Of a stretch of DNA of 64,000 nt, positions 32,655-41,492 are shown one piece after another. Below the pieces are notes generated by a model. That model saw nothing but the letters and a program-made list of their open reading frames with translations. It was not told the DNA's origin and did no database searches. The translations under genes and the position numbers were made by a program. Position 1 is the first letter of the stretch, and the number at the start of each line of letters is the position of its first letter. Source of the stretch: Hypericibacter terrae (GTDB lineage: Bacteria > Pseudomonadota > Alphaproteobacteria > Dongiales > Dongiaceae); NCBI RefSeq assembly GCF_008728855.1, contig NZ_CP042906.1:3284001-3348000 (forward strand), in the 5' to 3' direction.

Positions 32655-34288
32655 GCCGCAATCTCCTGGTCGCGCCGATTGGCGATCAAATGCTTCACGC
32701 AGCGCAGCGCGATCGCGCAGATCGTGCCGGTCGGATTGAAACCGGACGAGGTCACGAAATTGCTGCCGTCATAGACGAAGAGGTTCGGCACGTCATGCGC
32801 CTTGCCGTAGGGATCGACCACCGAGGTGCCGGGGTCCTCGCCCATGCGGGCCGTGCCCATCAGATGCCAGCCGCAATCGCGCATCAGCGGCGTGGTCGTC
32901 ATCGAGACGGCGCCCGCGGCCTTCATCGCTTCCTGCGCGCGCGCCAGGTGGAAGTCGATGAGCTTCCGGGTGTTCTCCGAGTTCTTGTAGATCAGCTTCG
33001 GCGCCGGAATGCCGTCGGAATCAGTCAGCGTCGGATCGAGCACGACGCGGTTCGATTCCTCGGGCAGATCCTCCGCGATGATGCCCCACTCGAAGGCGTG
33101 GCCGAAGACGCGCTTGGTATTGCGGTGGAGGTTGACGCCCCAGGCCTCCTCGAGCGCACGGCCGCCATAGGCGGCGCGCAGGCCGAGGGGGCCGCCCGAC
33201 GGCATCACCTGCCATTTGGCGCCGCGCACGAAACCGCGCGACTTGTCGGTCTCGTAGAACTGCATCGACTGGATGGTCTGGCCGGCGGGCCCGAGCCAGC
33301 TTTCGAGCGGCTCGTCGAACACGCCCGCGACCGCGGCATAGGGATGCATCATCAGCCGCTTGCCGACGAGGCCGGTGCTGTTGGCGAGGCCGTTCGGGAA
33401 ACGCTTCGAGGTCGAGAGCAGCAGCAGCCTCGGCGTGCCGATGCCGTTGGCACAGACGATGACGATGCCGGCCTTCTGGGTCCGCTCTCGCCCCGCGCGA
33501 TCGATATAGACAGCGCCGGTGGCGAGACCCTTGTCGTTGACCAGGATCTCCTTCACCCGCGCACCCGTGATCATCTTGGCACCGTTCTTGATCGCGCTCG
33601 GCCAATAGACCAGGTCCATCGACGCCTTCGCGCCCTCCGGACAGCCGGTGAGGCAGGTGCCGCGGCGCACGCAGGCATTGCGGCCGCGATAGGGCTTCGA
33701 TGGCATCGCGTTGGGGCCCGGCCACCAATGCCAGCCCAGCTTGTTCATGCCCTCGGCCGCCTTCATGCCGATCTTCCCGATCGGCAGCGGCGGCGTCGGC
33801 AGCGGCTTCGTCGGCGGGAAGGCCGGATCGCCGGCGAGACCGGAGACGCCCATCTCCTCCTCGGCCTGCTCGTAGAAGGGCTCGAGCTCCTCATAGGTGA
33901 AGGGCCAATCGTCGGCGACGCCGTCGAGCGTCTTCACCCGGAAATCCGACGGCATGAAGCGCTGCCAGTGCGCGGCCCAGAGGATCGTGCTGCCGCCGAC
34001 CGCGTTGTACATCAGCGGATTGACGTCAGATTCCGTGACATCGACCGGATAGTCGTTCTCGAGATCGCGGACATTGGGATTGGGATGCCAGCGCTTCTGC
34101 GCCATCAGTTCCCATTCCGGACGCGCGCCGGCGAACTCCTTGTTGTCGACCCAAGGCCCCTGGTCGAGGCAGACGACCTTGAAGCCATTGTCCGAAAGAT
34201 GCTTGGCCGCGACCGATCCGGAGGCCCCTGCACCAATGATCAGGACGTCGGCGTTTTCGCTGCGCCGGTCACTACCCGCAATTGCCAT
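32651..34288 (-). CDS. GMC family dehydrogenase with 3Fe-4S motif, copy 1
   Basis: 545 aa from the ATG at 34288; the frame is open further upstream through the operator region but is not coding-like there. The FAD loop DVLIIGAGASGSVAAKHL is at 14-31. Cys206, Cys212 and Cys216 (NACVRRGTCLTGCPEGAK, C-x5-C-x3-C) match the 3Fe-4S ligands of bacterial FAD-glucose dehydrogenase. The active-site block GWHLMGTARMG and a late SGFNPTGTI are intact. It probably oxidises a sugar or polyol hydroxyl with electrons leaving through Fe-S. No signal peptide and no cytochrome subunit gene nearby. Regulated by the box at 34424-34461 by inference. Confidence 0.9.
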   Translation of the reverse strand: MAIAGSDRRSENADVLIIGAGASGSVAAKHLSDNGFKVVCLDQGPWVDNKEFAGARPEWELMAQKRWHPNPNVRDLENDYPVDVTESDVNPLMYNAVGGSTILWAAHWQRFMPSDFRVKTLDGVADDWPFTYEELEPFYEQAEEEMGVSGLAGDPAFPPTKPLPTPPLPIGKIGMKAAEGMNKLGWHWWPGPNAMPSKPYRGRNACVRRGTCLTGCPEGAKASMDLVYWPSAIKNGAKMITGARVKEILVNDKGLATGAVYIDRAGRERTQKAGIVIVCANGIGTPRLLLLSTSKRFPNGLANSTGLVGKRLMMHPYAAVAGVFDEPLESWLGPAGQTIQSMQFYETDKSRGFVRGAKWQVMPSGGPLGLRAAYGGRALEEAWGVNLHRNTKRVFGHAFEWGIIAEDLPEESNRVVLDPTLTDSDGIPAPKLIYKNSENTRKLIDFHLARAQEAMKAAGAVSMTTTPLMRDCGWHLMGTARMGEDPGTSVVDPYGKAHDVPNLFVYDGSNFVTSSGFNPTGTICAIALRCVKHLIANRRDQEIAA

Positions 34289-34758
34289 CTGAGCTGTTCT
34301 CTCTCTATTTCCCGTTTTTGCTGGTCTTCCGCGGCGCCCTGGCAGGCCCCCCGCGAAAGCCTTGGTTTCGCCAGGGACCTGGCGAGAATTGGCGGCGCTC
34401 ATCTTGCCACGGGGGCGACGGGACGCCAAGATTGTCGACATTCTCGTTGACAATCTTGGCGCCGTCGATGGTACATTTCGGACGAAGAATGGCTTCGCTC
34501 GGGGGCCGTTCCGTTCACGGTCCCGCATCCCAGAACAACGGCGCCTGCCGCGTCGTTGGGACGCTTTTCATGGCGCTCGGATGTGCCGGAATGAGGTGTT
34601 CTTCAGGCTCCAGGCAGATCTCGTGATCGCACCCCTCGCGTTCGTCGCCCCGCTCCGGCGGCCTCGACCGTTCGACCCTGCTAAATCGGTTGTCTCGAGT
34701 TCCAACCTTGGCCGCCTGACGGCGCCGGACCTGCCTTCGCCGACGGGAGAAATCAGGA
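34289..34758. other. Divergent intergenic region, GMC copy 1 / etfB
   Basis: 470 nt between divergent genes. Apart from the strong inverted repeat at 34424-34461 I see no gene; short open frames here lack coding character. It should hold promoters for both the GMC operon (-) and the etf operon (+). Confidence 0.45.
34424..34461. promoter_or_regulatory. Operator candidate: inverted CAAGATTGTC repeat
   Basis: Perfect 13-bp arms CGCCAAGATTGTC (34424-34436) and GACAATCTTGGCG (34449-34461) with a 12-nt spacer, 136 nt upstream of the GMC copy 1 start. The half-site CAAGATTGTYRACA recurs at 45958-46009 and 50993-51006. The TTGTCGACAA-like core resembles sites bound by FadR-type GntR proteins. Confidence 0.65.
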
Positions 34759-35526
34759 ATGCATATCGTCACCGTGGTTCGATTGGTGCCCGACCTGCTC
34801 GAGGAGATCCAGGTCAATGAGCAGGGCACCGACATCGACCGCGAATGGATCGGCGTCAAGCTCTGCGAGTTCGACGATCACGCGCTCGAGGAATCGGTCC
34901 TGATCAAGGAGGCGACCGGCGCGACCGTCACCGCCGTGGGGATCGCCGTCGAGGGCATGGACCGGGTGCTGCAGTCGGCCGTCGCCCGCGGCGCCGACCG
35001 GGCCGTGAAGATCGATTGCGGAGAGGCCAATCCGGACTCCCGGGCCCTCGCCAAGCTGCTGTGCGAGGCGCTGGCGCAGCTGAAGCCGGACCTGATCCTG
35101 GCCGGCGTGCAGACGCCCGAGGATCTGTTCGGCCAGCTGGTGCCGTTCCTGGGCGCGCTGATGGGCCGCCCGCATGCCAGCGGCGTCACCGGCGCGCAGG
35201 TCGAAGGCAACGCCGTCGTGATCCAGCAGGAATATGGCGCCGGCCGCGCCGCGCGCCTGAAGCTGGCGCTGCCGGCGGTGCTGGGGGTGCAATCCGCCTC
35301 TCAGCCGCCGCGCTATGTGTCGGGCACAAAGCTGCGCCAGGCGATCCAGGGCACCAAGATCGAGACCTTGTCGGCGGCGGCGAGCGCTGGCAACAACGGC
35401 GCCGTCAAGGAAATGCGCCGGCCGTCACGCGGGCAAGGGGCCGAGATGATCGACGGCGAGGCCGAGGCGGTCGCGGGCAAGATCTTTGACGCGCTCGTCG
35501 CGCGCGGCCTCGTGGGAGGAAAGTGA
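34759..35526 (+). CDS. etfB: Electron transfer flavoprotein beta subunit
   Basis: 255 aa. The ETF beta fold is recognisable from VRLVPDLLEEIQVNEQG at the N-terminus, FDDHALEESVLIKEATGATVTAVGI, and a middle ILAGVQTPEDLFGQLVPFLGALMG. It ends with a less conserved C-terminal tail. It pairs with etfA to shuttle electrons from flavoprotein dehydrogenases to a membrane quinone reductase. Its sequence is closer to the ETFs found with Fe-S oxidoreductases (dimethylglycine/betaine type clusters) than to the fatty-acid ETF; this is a judgement by eye. TGATG overlap with etfA. Confidence 0.9.
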   Translation: MHIVTVVRLVPDLLEEIQVNEQGTDIDREWIGVKLCEFDDHALEESVLIKEATGATVTAVGIAVEGMDRVLQSAVARGADRAVKIDCGEANPDSRALAKLLCEALAQLKPDLILAGVQTPEDLFGQLVPFLGALMGRPHASGVTGAQVEGNAVVIQQEYGAGRAARLKLALPAVLGVQSASQPPRYVSGTKLRQAIQGTKIETLSAAASAGNNGAVKEMRRPSRGQGAEMIDGEAEAVAGKIFDALVARGLVGGK

Positions 35527-36494
35527 TGTCGGTGATCCTGGTCTATGTCGAAGCGAATGACGGCACCGTCACGGCTGCCAGCCTCGAAACCCTCTCGGGC
35601 GCGCGCCAGCTGGCCGACGCTGCGGGCGGCTCGGTCGAGGCGCTGATCCTGGCGGCCGATCCGGCGCCCCTGTCAAAGCAGGTCGTCGGCGCCGACCGCA
35701 TTCTCGAAGTCGCGCATCCTGCCCTCGCCGCCTATCTGCCCGAGGCGCATCAGGCCGTGCTGGTCGAGACCGTGAAGGCCCGCAAGCCCGACCTGCTGTT
35801 GCTGGCCAATTCCTATGTCGGGCTCGACCTCGCCGCCAGCACGGCGATCGCGACCGACCGTCCGGTCGTGAGCTATTGCATGGCCGTGGCGCTGGCGGGC
35901 GATGTCCTGACCACCACCAACCAGGTCTATGGCGGCAAGATCGAGGCCGTCGCCGAGACCAGGCTGCCTGCCGTCGCCGCCGTCAATCCCGGCACCTTCA
36001 AGAGCGACGCGACTGCGAAGCCGGGCGTCGAGACCCTCCGCCTGGAGGCGCCCGCCGCCCTCGGCAGTCTCGCCAGCAGCTTCGTCGAGGCGCTCAAGGA
36101 AGAATCCGGCGACGTCGACATCACCCAGCAGGAGCGGCTCGTCAGTGTCGGTCGCGGCATCGGCGAGGCTGACAATATCGCGCTGGCGCAGGCCCTGGCC
36201 GAGGCGCTCGGTGCCGTGGTCTCGGCCAGCCGCCCCGTGGTCGATGCCGGCTGGATGCCGAAGAGCCGGCAGGTCGGCAAGTCGGGCCACAAGGTGAAGC
36301 CGAAGCTCTATGTCGCGGTCGGCATCTCGGGCGCGCCGGAACATCTCGAAGGCATGCGCGATGCGGGCTTCATCGTGGCGATCAACCAGGATGCCAAGGC
36401 GCCGATCTTCGACGTCGCCCATATCGGCACCACCTGCGACCTGTTCGATCTGCTGCCCGCCTTGACCGAACGGCTGAACACGCGGAACGCCTGA
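35526..36494 (+). CDS. etfA: Electron transfer flavoprotein alpha subunit
   Basis: 322 aa from the ATG at 35526, which shares a base with the etfB stop and has GGAGG 6 nt upstream; a GTG at 35523 is too close to that site. The C-terminal FAD domain is diagnostic: VSVGRGIGEADNIALAQALAEALGAVV, then SRPVVDAGWMPKSRQVGKSG, KLYVAVGISGAPEHLEGM and AINQDAKAPIFDVAHIGTTCDLFDLLPAL. It carries the FAD that exchanges electrons with dehydrogenases. The next gene, a membrane Fe-S protein, starts 3 nt later and is the likely electron acceptor. Confidence 0.93.
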   Translation: MSVILVYVEANDGTVTAASLETLSGARQLADAAGGSVEALILAADPAPLSKQVVGADRILEVAHPALAAYLPEAHQAVLVETVKARKPDLLLLANSYVGLDLAASTAIATDRPVVSYCMAVALAGDVLTTTNQVYGGKIEAVAETRLPAVAAVNPGTFKSDATAKPGVETLRLEAPAALGSLASSFVEALKEESGDVDITQQERLVSVGRGIGEADNIALAQALAEALGAVVSASRPVVDAGWMPKSRQVGKSGHKVKPKLYVAVGISGAPEHLEGMRDAGFIVAINQDAKAPIFDVAHIGTTCDLFDLLPALTERLNTRNA

Positions 36495-36497
36495 CCC

Positions 36498-38474
36498 GTG
36501 GATTCCAAGCCCCTCGTCCTGGCGGCCCTGATGGTGCTGGCCGCCTCCTTCGCCAGCTATCGGTTCTTCCTCCGGCTGCGCCCGATGTTCAGCGCGCCGG
36601 GGATCGACCGGCTCGACCATATCGGCGAACGGCTCTGGGGCCTGGTGCCGAACGTGCTGCTGCATCGCCGCCTGCTGATGATCCGCTATTCCGGGATCCT
36701 GCATGCGATGATCTTCAGCAGCTTCATCGTGCTCTTCACCGCCATCATCCAGGCCTTCGGCTCAGGATTGATCCCGGGCTTCAGCCTGGCGCCCGTCGGC
36801 GGCAACAGCGTCATCGCCCTGCTGCAGGATGTCTTCGCCGTCGTCATCCTCGTCGGCGTCGGCATGGCCTTCTATAACCGGTTCGTCATCAAGCCGGCGC
36901 GGTTCAAGGGCTCCAACAACAAGGACGCGACCATCATCCTGCTGCTGATCACCTCGGTCGTGGTCAGCATGCTGCTGGAGTTCGCTTTCCACATCGCCGC
37001 CGGCAACGAACCCTCCGCGGCCTGGCGGCCTTTGAGCTCGGCTATCGCCAAGCTGCTCGTCGCCCTGGGCTTCGACGGGGAGCGGGCCGCCGAAGCCGCC
37101 CATATCCTCTACTGGGTCCATGTCTCGGTGATCCTGGGGTTCCTCACTTATATCCCCGGCTCCAAGCATCTCCATATGTTCGCGGCGATCCCGAACATCT
37201 TCCTGCGCAATATCGGCCCCAAGGGCCAGTCGCGCACGCCCGACCCCAAGGCCGCCCATATCGGTCTTTCCGATGTGCGCGAGCTCGACTGGAAGGGGAT
37301 GCTCGATCTCTATTCCTGCACCGAATGCGGCCGCTGCCAGGCGGCCTGCCCGGCTTATGCCGCGGGCCTGCCGCTCAGCCCCAAGATCCTGATCATGAAT
37401 CTGCGCGACGCGCTGATCGGGGAAGAGACGGCGCCGGCGCGTCCGGCCGGGGCGCCGGCCGCGGGCTCCAATCTCGAGGCGCTGGTCGGCAGCGTGATCT
37501 CGGAGCAGACCCTCTGGGCCTGCACCACCTGCCGCGCCTGCATGGATGTCTGCCCGCTCCATATCGAGCATGTGCCGAAGATCGTCGATATGCGCCGCCA
37601 TATGGTCGAGGCCGGCCATGTGACGCCGGGCATCCAGGACGCCATGGCGAGCTTCCAGCAATATGGCAATTCCTTCAAGAAGCCGGCGCGCATGCGCGCG
37701 AAATGGACCTCGGGCCTCGATTTCAAGATCAAGGACGCGCGCAAGGAGGAGGTCGACATCCTCTGGTTCGTCGGCGATTACGCGTCCTACGATCCGCGCG
37801 TCCAGCGCATCACCCAGACGGTGGCGCGGCTGCTGCGCAAGGCCGGCGTCGATTTCGGCATCCTCTATGACGCCGAACAGAACAGCGGCAACGATGTGCG
37901 CCGCGTGGGCGACGAGGGTCTGTTCCAGACCCTCTCCGAGCACAATATCGAGGCGCTGGCGGGCTGTAGCTTCAAGCGCATCATGACCACCGATCCGCAC
38001 AGCCTCAACGCGCTGCGCCAGGAATATCCGGCACAGGGCACGAGCTACGAGGTGATCCACTACACCCAGCTCCTGCTGGAGCTGCTGCGCGAGGGCAGGA
38101 TCGAGAAGGCCGCCAACGGGAAGGTGACGGGCGTCGTGACCTATCACGACCCCTGCTATCTGGGCCGCTACAACAACGGCTTCGAACCGCCGCGCCAGAT
38201 CTTCGCCGAGCTCGGCTACCAGCTCCACGAGATGGGCCGGTGCCGCGAGAACAGCTTCTGCTGCGGTGCGGGCGGCGGGCGGATCTGGCAGGACGATACC
38301 GGCGTGACTGAGCGGCCGAGCGAGAACCGTATCCGCGAGGCGCTGGCGCTGGGCGACGCGACCATCTTCGCGGTCGCCTGTCCCAAGGACCTCGTCATGT
38401 ACACGGCCGCGGTCCAGTCGCTCGCGGTCGAGGACAAGATCCAGGTGAAGGATATCGCCGAGCTCTTCGCCTAG
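36498..38474 (+). CDS. Membrane Fe-S oxidoreductase, probable ETF:quinone reductase (DgcB/EMO-like, DUF3483-CCG)
   Basis: 658 aa from a GTG 3 nt after etfA. The N-terminal 230 residues hold five or six membrane helices of the NarI/DUF3483 type with spaced His residues for heme b. Then come two 4Fe-4S motifs (CTECGRCQAACPAY at about 274, and CTTCRACMDVCPLH at about 342) and C-terminal CCG cysteine domains (HDPCYLGRYN, ENSFCCGAGGGRIW). This is the layout of DgcB-like and ETF:methylmenaquinone oxidoreductase (EMO) proteins, which pass electrons from ETF to the quinone pool. The etfBA linkage makes that role likely here. Confidence 0.88.
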   Translation: MDSKPLVLAALMVLAASFASYRFFLRLRPMFSAPGIDRLDHIGERLWGLVPNVLLHRRLLMIRYSGILHAMIFSSFIVLFTAIIQAFGSGLIPGFSLAPVGGNSVIALLQDVFAVVILVGVGMAFYNRFVIKPARFKGSNNKDATIILLLITSVVVSMLLEFAFHIAAGNEPSAAWRPLSSAIAKLLVALGFDGERAAEAAHILYWVHVSVILGFLTYIPGSKHLHMFAAIPNIFLRNIGPKGQSRTPDPKAAHIGLSDVRELDWKGMLDLYSCTECGRCQAACPAYAAGLPLSPKILIMNLRDALIGEETAPARPAGAPAAGSNLEALVGSVISEQTLWACTTCRACMDVCPLHIEHVPKIVDMRRHMVEAGHVTPGIQDAMASFQQYGNSFKKPARMRAKWTSGLDFKIKDARKEEVDILWFVGDYASYDPRVQRITQTVARLLRKAGVDFGILYDAEQNSGNDVRRVGDEGLFQTLSEHNIEALAGCSFKRIMTTDPHSLNALRQEYPAQGTSYEVIHYTQLLLELLREGRIEKAANGKVTGVVTYHDPCYLGRYNNGFEPPRQIFAELGYQLHEMGRCRENSFCCGAGGGRIWQDDTGVTERPSENRIREALALGDATIFAVACPKDLVMYTAAVQSLAVEDKIQVKDIAELFA

Positions 38475-38503
38475 TTTCGTACCGCGATCACCGGAGCGCC
38501 GCC

Positions 38504-39388
38504 ATGACGTCGCCGAAAGCCGAACCGCCGCCGGTCCCGCCCCCGCATTCTCATCCCAGCCGGCCGCGCATCGCCATGCCGCCAGGCGCCTGGGACTGCC
38601 ATTGCCATGTGCTCGGGCCCACCGACCGTTATCCCTACTGGCCCGACCGCAGCTACACGCCGCCCGAAGCGCCGCTGTCGCGCTATCTGGCTCTCCTCGA
38701 TCTGCTGGGTGTCGAGCATGGCGTGCTGGTGCAGCCCAGCGTCTATGGCACCGACAACCGGATGCTGCTGGATTCCCTGAAGGCCGAGCCGCGCCGGTTG
38801 CGCGGCGTCGTGGTCATCGATGCGACGATCGCCGACCGCGAGCTCGAGGCGATGCATGCGGCGGGCGTGCGCGGCGCGCGCGTCAACCTGCTCTTCCGCG
38901 GCGGCGTGTCCTTCGCGGCCGCTGAGGCCATTGCCGACCGCATCCGCCCCCTGGGCTGGCATATCCAGTTCCTGCTGGACATCTCGCAGACGCCGGATCT
39001 GCACCAGGCCGTCAAGCGCCTGCGGCTCCCCGTCGTGATCGACCATATGGGGCACTTCCCCGCTTCGCATGGCGCGACCTCGCCCGCCTTCCGCGACCTG
39101 CGCGCGATGCTGGCCGAGGGGCTGGCCTGGGTGAAGCTCTCGGCCCCCTATCTCTTCACGCGCCAGCCGGGCATGCCCTATGCGGACGTGACGCCGATCG
39201 CCCGCGCGCTGGTCGAAGCCGCGCCGGGGCGCTGCGTCTGGGGCACGGACTGGCCGCACCCGGCCAACAAGCTGGCGATGCCGGATGACGGGCCGCTGAC
39301 GGATCTGCTGGGCGATTGGGTGCCGGACGAGGCGGTCAGGCGGCGGATTCTGGTCGAGAACCCGAAGGCGCTGTACGGCTTCGGCTGA
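38504..39388 (+). CDS. Amidohydrolase family protein, 2-pyrone-4,6-dicarboxylate lactonase-like
   Basis: 294 aa. A TIM-barrel hydrolase of the amidohydrolase_2 type: WDCHCHVLGP (metal HxH at about 33-35), YLALLDLLGVEHGVLVQPSVYGTDN, a conserved VVIDHMGHFPA and the late WGTDWPHP with the catalytic Asp. The TDNRMLLDSL and RRLRGVVVID segments resemble LigI, the lactonase of aromatic ring breakdown. It starts 29 nt after the Fe-S oxidoreductase, probably in the same operon. The actual lactone is unknown; sugar lactones fit the surrounding dehydrogenases. Confidence 0.87.
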   Translation: MTSPKAEPPPVPPPHSHPSRPRIAMPPGAWDCHCHVLGPTDRYPYWPDRSYTPPEAPLSRYLALLDLLGVEHGVLVQPSVYGTDNRMLLDSLKAEPRRLRGVVVIDATIADRELEAMHAAGVRGARVNLLFRGGVSFAAAEAIADRIRPLGWHIQFLLDISQTPDLHQAVKRLRLPVVIDHMGHFPASHGATSPAFRDLRAMLAEGLAWVKLSAPYLFTRQPGMPYADVTPIARALVEAAPGRCVWGTDWPHPANKLAMPDDGPLTDLLGDWVPDEAVRRRILVENPKALYGFG

Positions 39389-39390
39389 AC

Positions 39391-39512
39391 TAATCCCCTC
39401 CCCCGCTTCGCGGGGGAGGGTTAGGGAGGGGGCTGCACGGTTGTAGGAGTGCTCGCTGCAACTGTCGGAGCAGCCCTCTCCCTAACCCTCTCCCGCAAGC
39501 GGGAGAGGGAAT
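39391..39512. repeat. Paired inverted REP-like elements (locus C)
   Basis: Left element at 39394-39436 (CCCCTCCCCCG-cttcg-CGGGGGAGGG then TTAGGGAGGGGGCTGC) and right element at 39471-39510 in opposite orientation (CAGCCCTCTCCCTAACCCTC, then TCCCGC-aa-GCGGGA). They lie between two convergent genes and are the best conserved of the three pairs. Confidence 0.8.
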
Positions 39513-39531
39513 ACAACTAACAGCGAGAACT

Positions 39532-39942
39532 TTACCCCTTCGCGATCGCGGCGAGAGCCGCTTCGGCGACCGAGACGTCCTGGTCGATCATGCCGCCGGC
39601 GACGCCGACCGCGCCCACAACCTTGCCGCCGATCTCGACCGGCAGGCCGCCGCCGAACACCACCATCGGCGTCCGGTGGGAGGTTTCCATCGCGTAGAAC
39701 GGTCCGCCCGGCTGCACATACTGGGTCACGTCGCCGGTCTTCATGTTGAGCGAGCGCGAGGTATAGGCCTTGCCCTGCGAGATTTCGATGCTCGCGAGCA
39801 GGGCATTGTCCATGCGATGGAACGCCACCAGATTGCGGCCGGCATCGACGATGGCGATGCTATGGGCCGAGCCGATTTCCTTGGCCTTGGCGATGGCGGC
39901 GGCGATGCCCTTCAGGGCGCGATCGGCGGTAATCTCGCTCAT
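39532..39942 (-). CDS. GlcG/HbpS family heme-binding-like protein
   Basis: 136 aa. Matches the small GlcG/HbpS fold: ALKGIAAAIAKAKEIGSAHSIAIVDAGRNLVAFHRMD, SIEISQGKAYTSRSLNM, GGLPVEIGGKVVGAVGVAGG and a final AALAAIAKG. The family is named from the glycolate oxidase locus; its role is poorly known, with heme or small-molecule binding and, in some members, dehydratase-like functions suggested. It is the last gene of the ABC-transporter operon, 44 nt after the ATPase. Confidence 0.88.
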   Translation of the reverse strand: MSEITADRALKGIAAAIAKAKEIGSAHSIAIVDAGRNLVAFHRMDNALLASIEISQGKAYTSRSLNMKTGDVTQYVQPGGPFYAMETSHRTPMVVFGGGLPVEIGGKVVGAVGVAGGMIDQDVSVAEAALAAIAKG

Positions 39943-39986
39943 TCAAGTCTCCTTCGGTTCGGTTCGATAAGGGGGTGGTTTGAAAC

Positions 39987-41477
39987 TCAGGCCACGCGGC
40001 CGGTCATGGAGATGCCGAGCAGCTGGTCGTGGGTGCATTTCGCCTTGGGCGCGCGATAGATCGCCTTGCCGTCGCGGATAACGATGACGTTCTCCGACAG
40101 CGCCATGATCTCGCGCATCGAGGAGCTGATCAGGATGACGGCAGCCCCGTCGCGCGCCAATCCCAGCATGATCTCGTAAATGTCGCGGATCGCGCCCACA
40201 TCGACGCCCGAGGTCGGCTCGACGAAGATATAGACGCGGCATTTGGCGCTCATCCATTTGCCGATGACGGCCTTCTGCTGATTGCCGCCGGAGAAGAACT
40301 TCATCGCCTTGCCGGGCGCATCGGGCTTGACCTGCAGGCGCTTGATCACCTGCTCGGCATAGGTGAGCTTGGCGCGATCGGAGATGAAGCCGCCCCGGCT
40401 CAGCCGCGAGAGCACCGGCAGCGCGATGTTCTCCGCCGCCGACATGTTCGGGAACAAGGCCTGCTTGCGCCGATCCTCGGGGATGAGCGCGATGCCGGCC
40501 TGGAGCGCCTTGCTCGGGCTCGAGAGATCGGTAACCTGCCCCGCGATCCTGATCTCGCCGTGATGCGGCACCAGCCCGGCCACGGCGCGCGCCACCAGCT
40601 CCATGCCGCCGCCCACCGGCCCCGTGATGCCCAGCACCTCGCCCGCATGCACCTCGAAGCTCAGGGGCGACAGCTGATCGCAGCTGAGCTGGTCGACCTG
40701 CAGCATGCCTTCCGGCCTCGCCAAGCCCGGATTGAAGACCTCGAGCTCGTTCTTGGTCTTGTCGACCATAAGCTCGGTCACGCGCTCCTCGGTGATGTCG
40801 GCGCCGGCGAGCGTCGCCGAGACGCGGCCGCCGCGCAGGATCGTGATCCGGTCGCAGAGCTGGCGGATCTCGCCCAGACGGTGCGAGATATAGATGATCG
40901 TGATGCCCTCTTCCTGGAACCGCCGGATCAGGCGGAACAGGAGCTCGGCCTCGGTGGCCGAGAGGCGCGCCGTCGGCTCGTCCAGCACGATCAGCTTGTA
41001 TTTGCGCTGGAACAGGGTCGCGAGGATGACGAGCTGGGATTCCGCGGCCGAGAGCGAGGAGGCAATCCGGTCGGGATCGAGCGTCAGCCCGATCTCCTTG
41101 AGGATCTTCGCACCCTGATCGCGGATCGCCTTGCGATTGAGGGTGAAGCGTCCCGGCTCACCGCCCAGCACCACGTTCTGCGCGACGGTGAAGCTGCCGA
41201 TCAGCTCGGCGTCCTGGTAGACGGCGCCCAGCCCCAGCTTATGCGCATCCATCGGGCTCGAGATCGTGACCGGCTTGCCTTCGACGATGATCTCGCCTTC
41301 CGAATGCGAATAGACGCCGGTCAGGATCTTGATCAGGGTCGATTTGCCGGCGCCGTTTTCGCCCAGCAGGCCGTGGACCTCGCCGCGCTCGAATTTGAGC
41401 TCGACGCCGCGCAACACCCGAGTGCCGGAAAACTCCTTCCCCAGGTTGCGGAATTCGACGATCGGGGTCTGGGTCAT
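39987..41477 (-). CDS. Sugar-type ABC transporter ATPase (RbsA-like)
   Basis: 496 aa from the ATG at 41477; AGGTGG overlapping the permease stop serves as ribosome site, so the in-frame GTG at 41492 is less likely. Two fused ATPase domains: the first with GENGAGKSTLIK (Walker A), LSAAESQLVILA and VLDEPTARL. The second has a degenerate nucleotide loop (GPVGGGMELVARA) but a good SGGNQQKAVIGKW and VEPTSGVDVGA. This is the CUT2 pattern of ribose/galactose-type importers. It supplies energy to the permease at 41493 and the binding protein at 43813. Confidence 0.93.
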   Translation of the reverse strand: MTQTPIVEFRNLGKEFSGTRVLRGVELKFERGEVHGLLGENGAGKSTLIKILTGVYSHSEGEIIVEGKPVTISSPMDAHKLGLGAVYQDAELIGSFTVAQNVVLGGEPGRFTLNRKAIRDQGAKILKEIGLTLDPDRIASSLSAAESQLVILATLFQRKYKLIVLDEPTARLSATEAELLFRLIRRFQEEGITIIYISHRLGEIRQLCDRITILRGGRVSATLAGADITEERVTELMVDKTKNELEVFNPGLARPEGMLQVDQLSCDQLSPLSFEVHAGEVLGITGPVGGGMELVARAVAGLVPHHGEIRIAGQVTDLSSPSKALQAGIALIPEDRRKQALFPNMSAAENIALPVLSRLSRGGFISDRAKLTYAEQVIKRLQVKPDAPGKAMKFFSGGNQQKAVIGKWMSAKCRVYIFVEPTSGVDVGAIRDIYEIMLGLARDGAAVILISSSMREIMALSENVIVIRDGKAIYRAPKAKCTHDQLLGISMTGRVA

Positions 41478-41492
41478 GGCTGGCCGGTCCAC

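Noticed and set aside
22412-39512. CRISPR array or transposon ends
   Set aside because: The repeated GC-rich palindromes occur only as pairs at three distant sites, without regular spacers, flanking direct repeats or cas/transposase genes.
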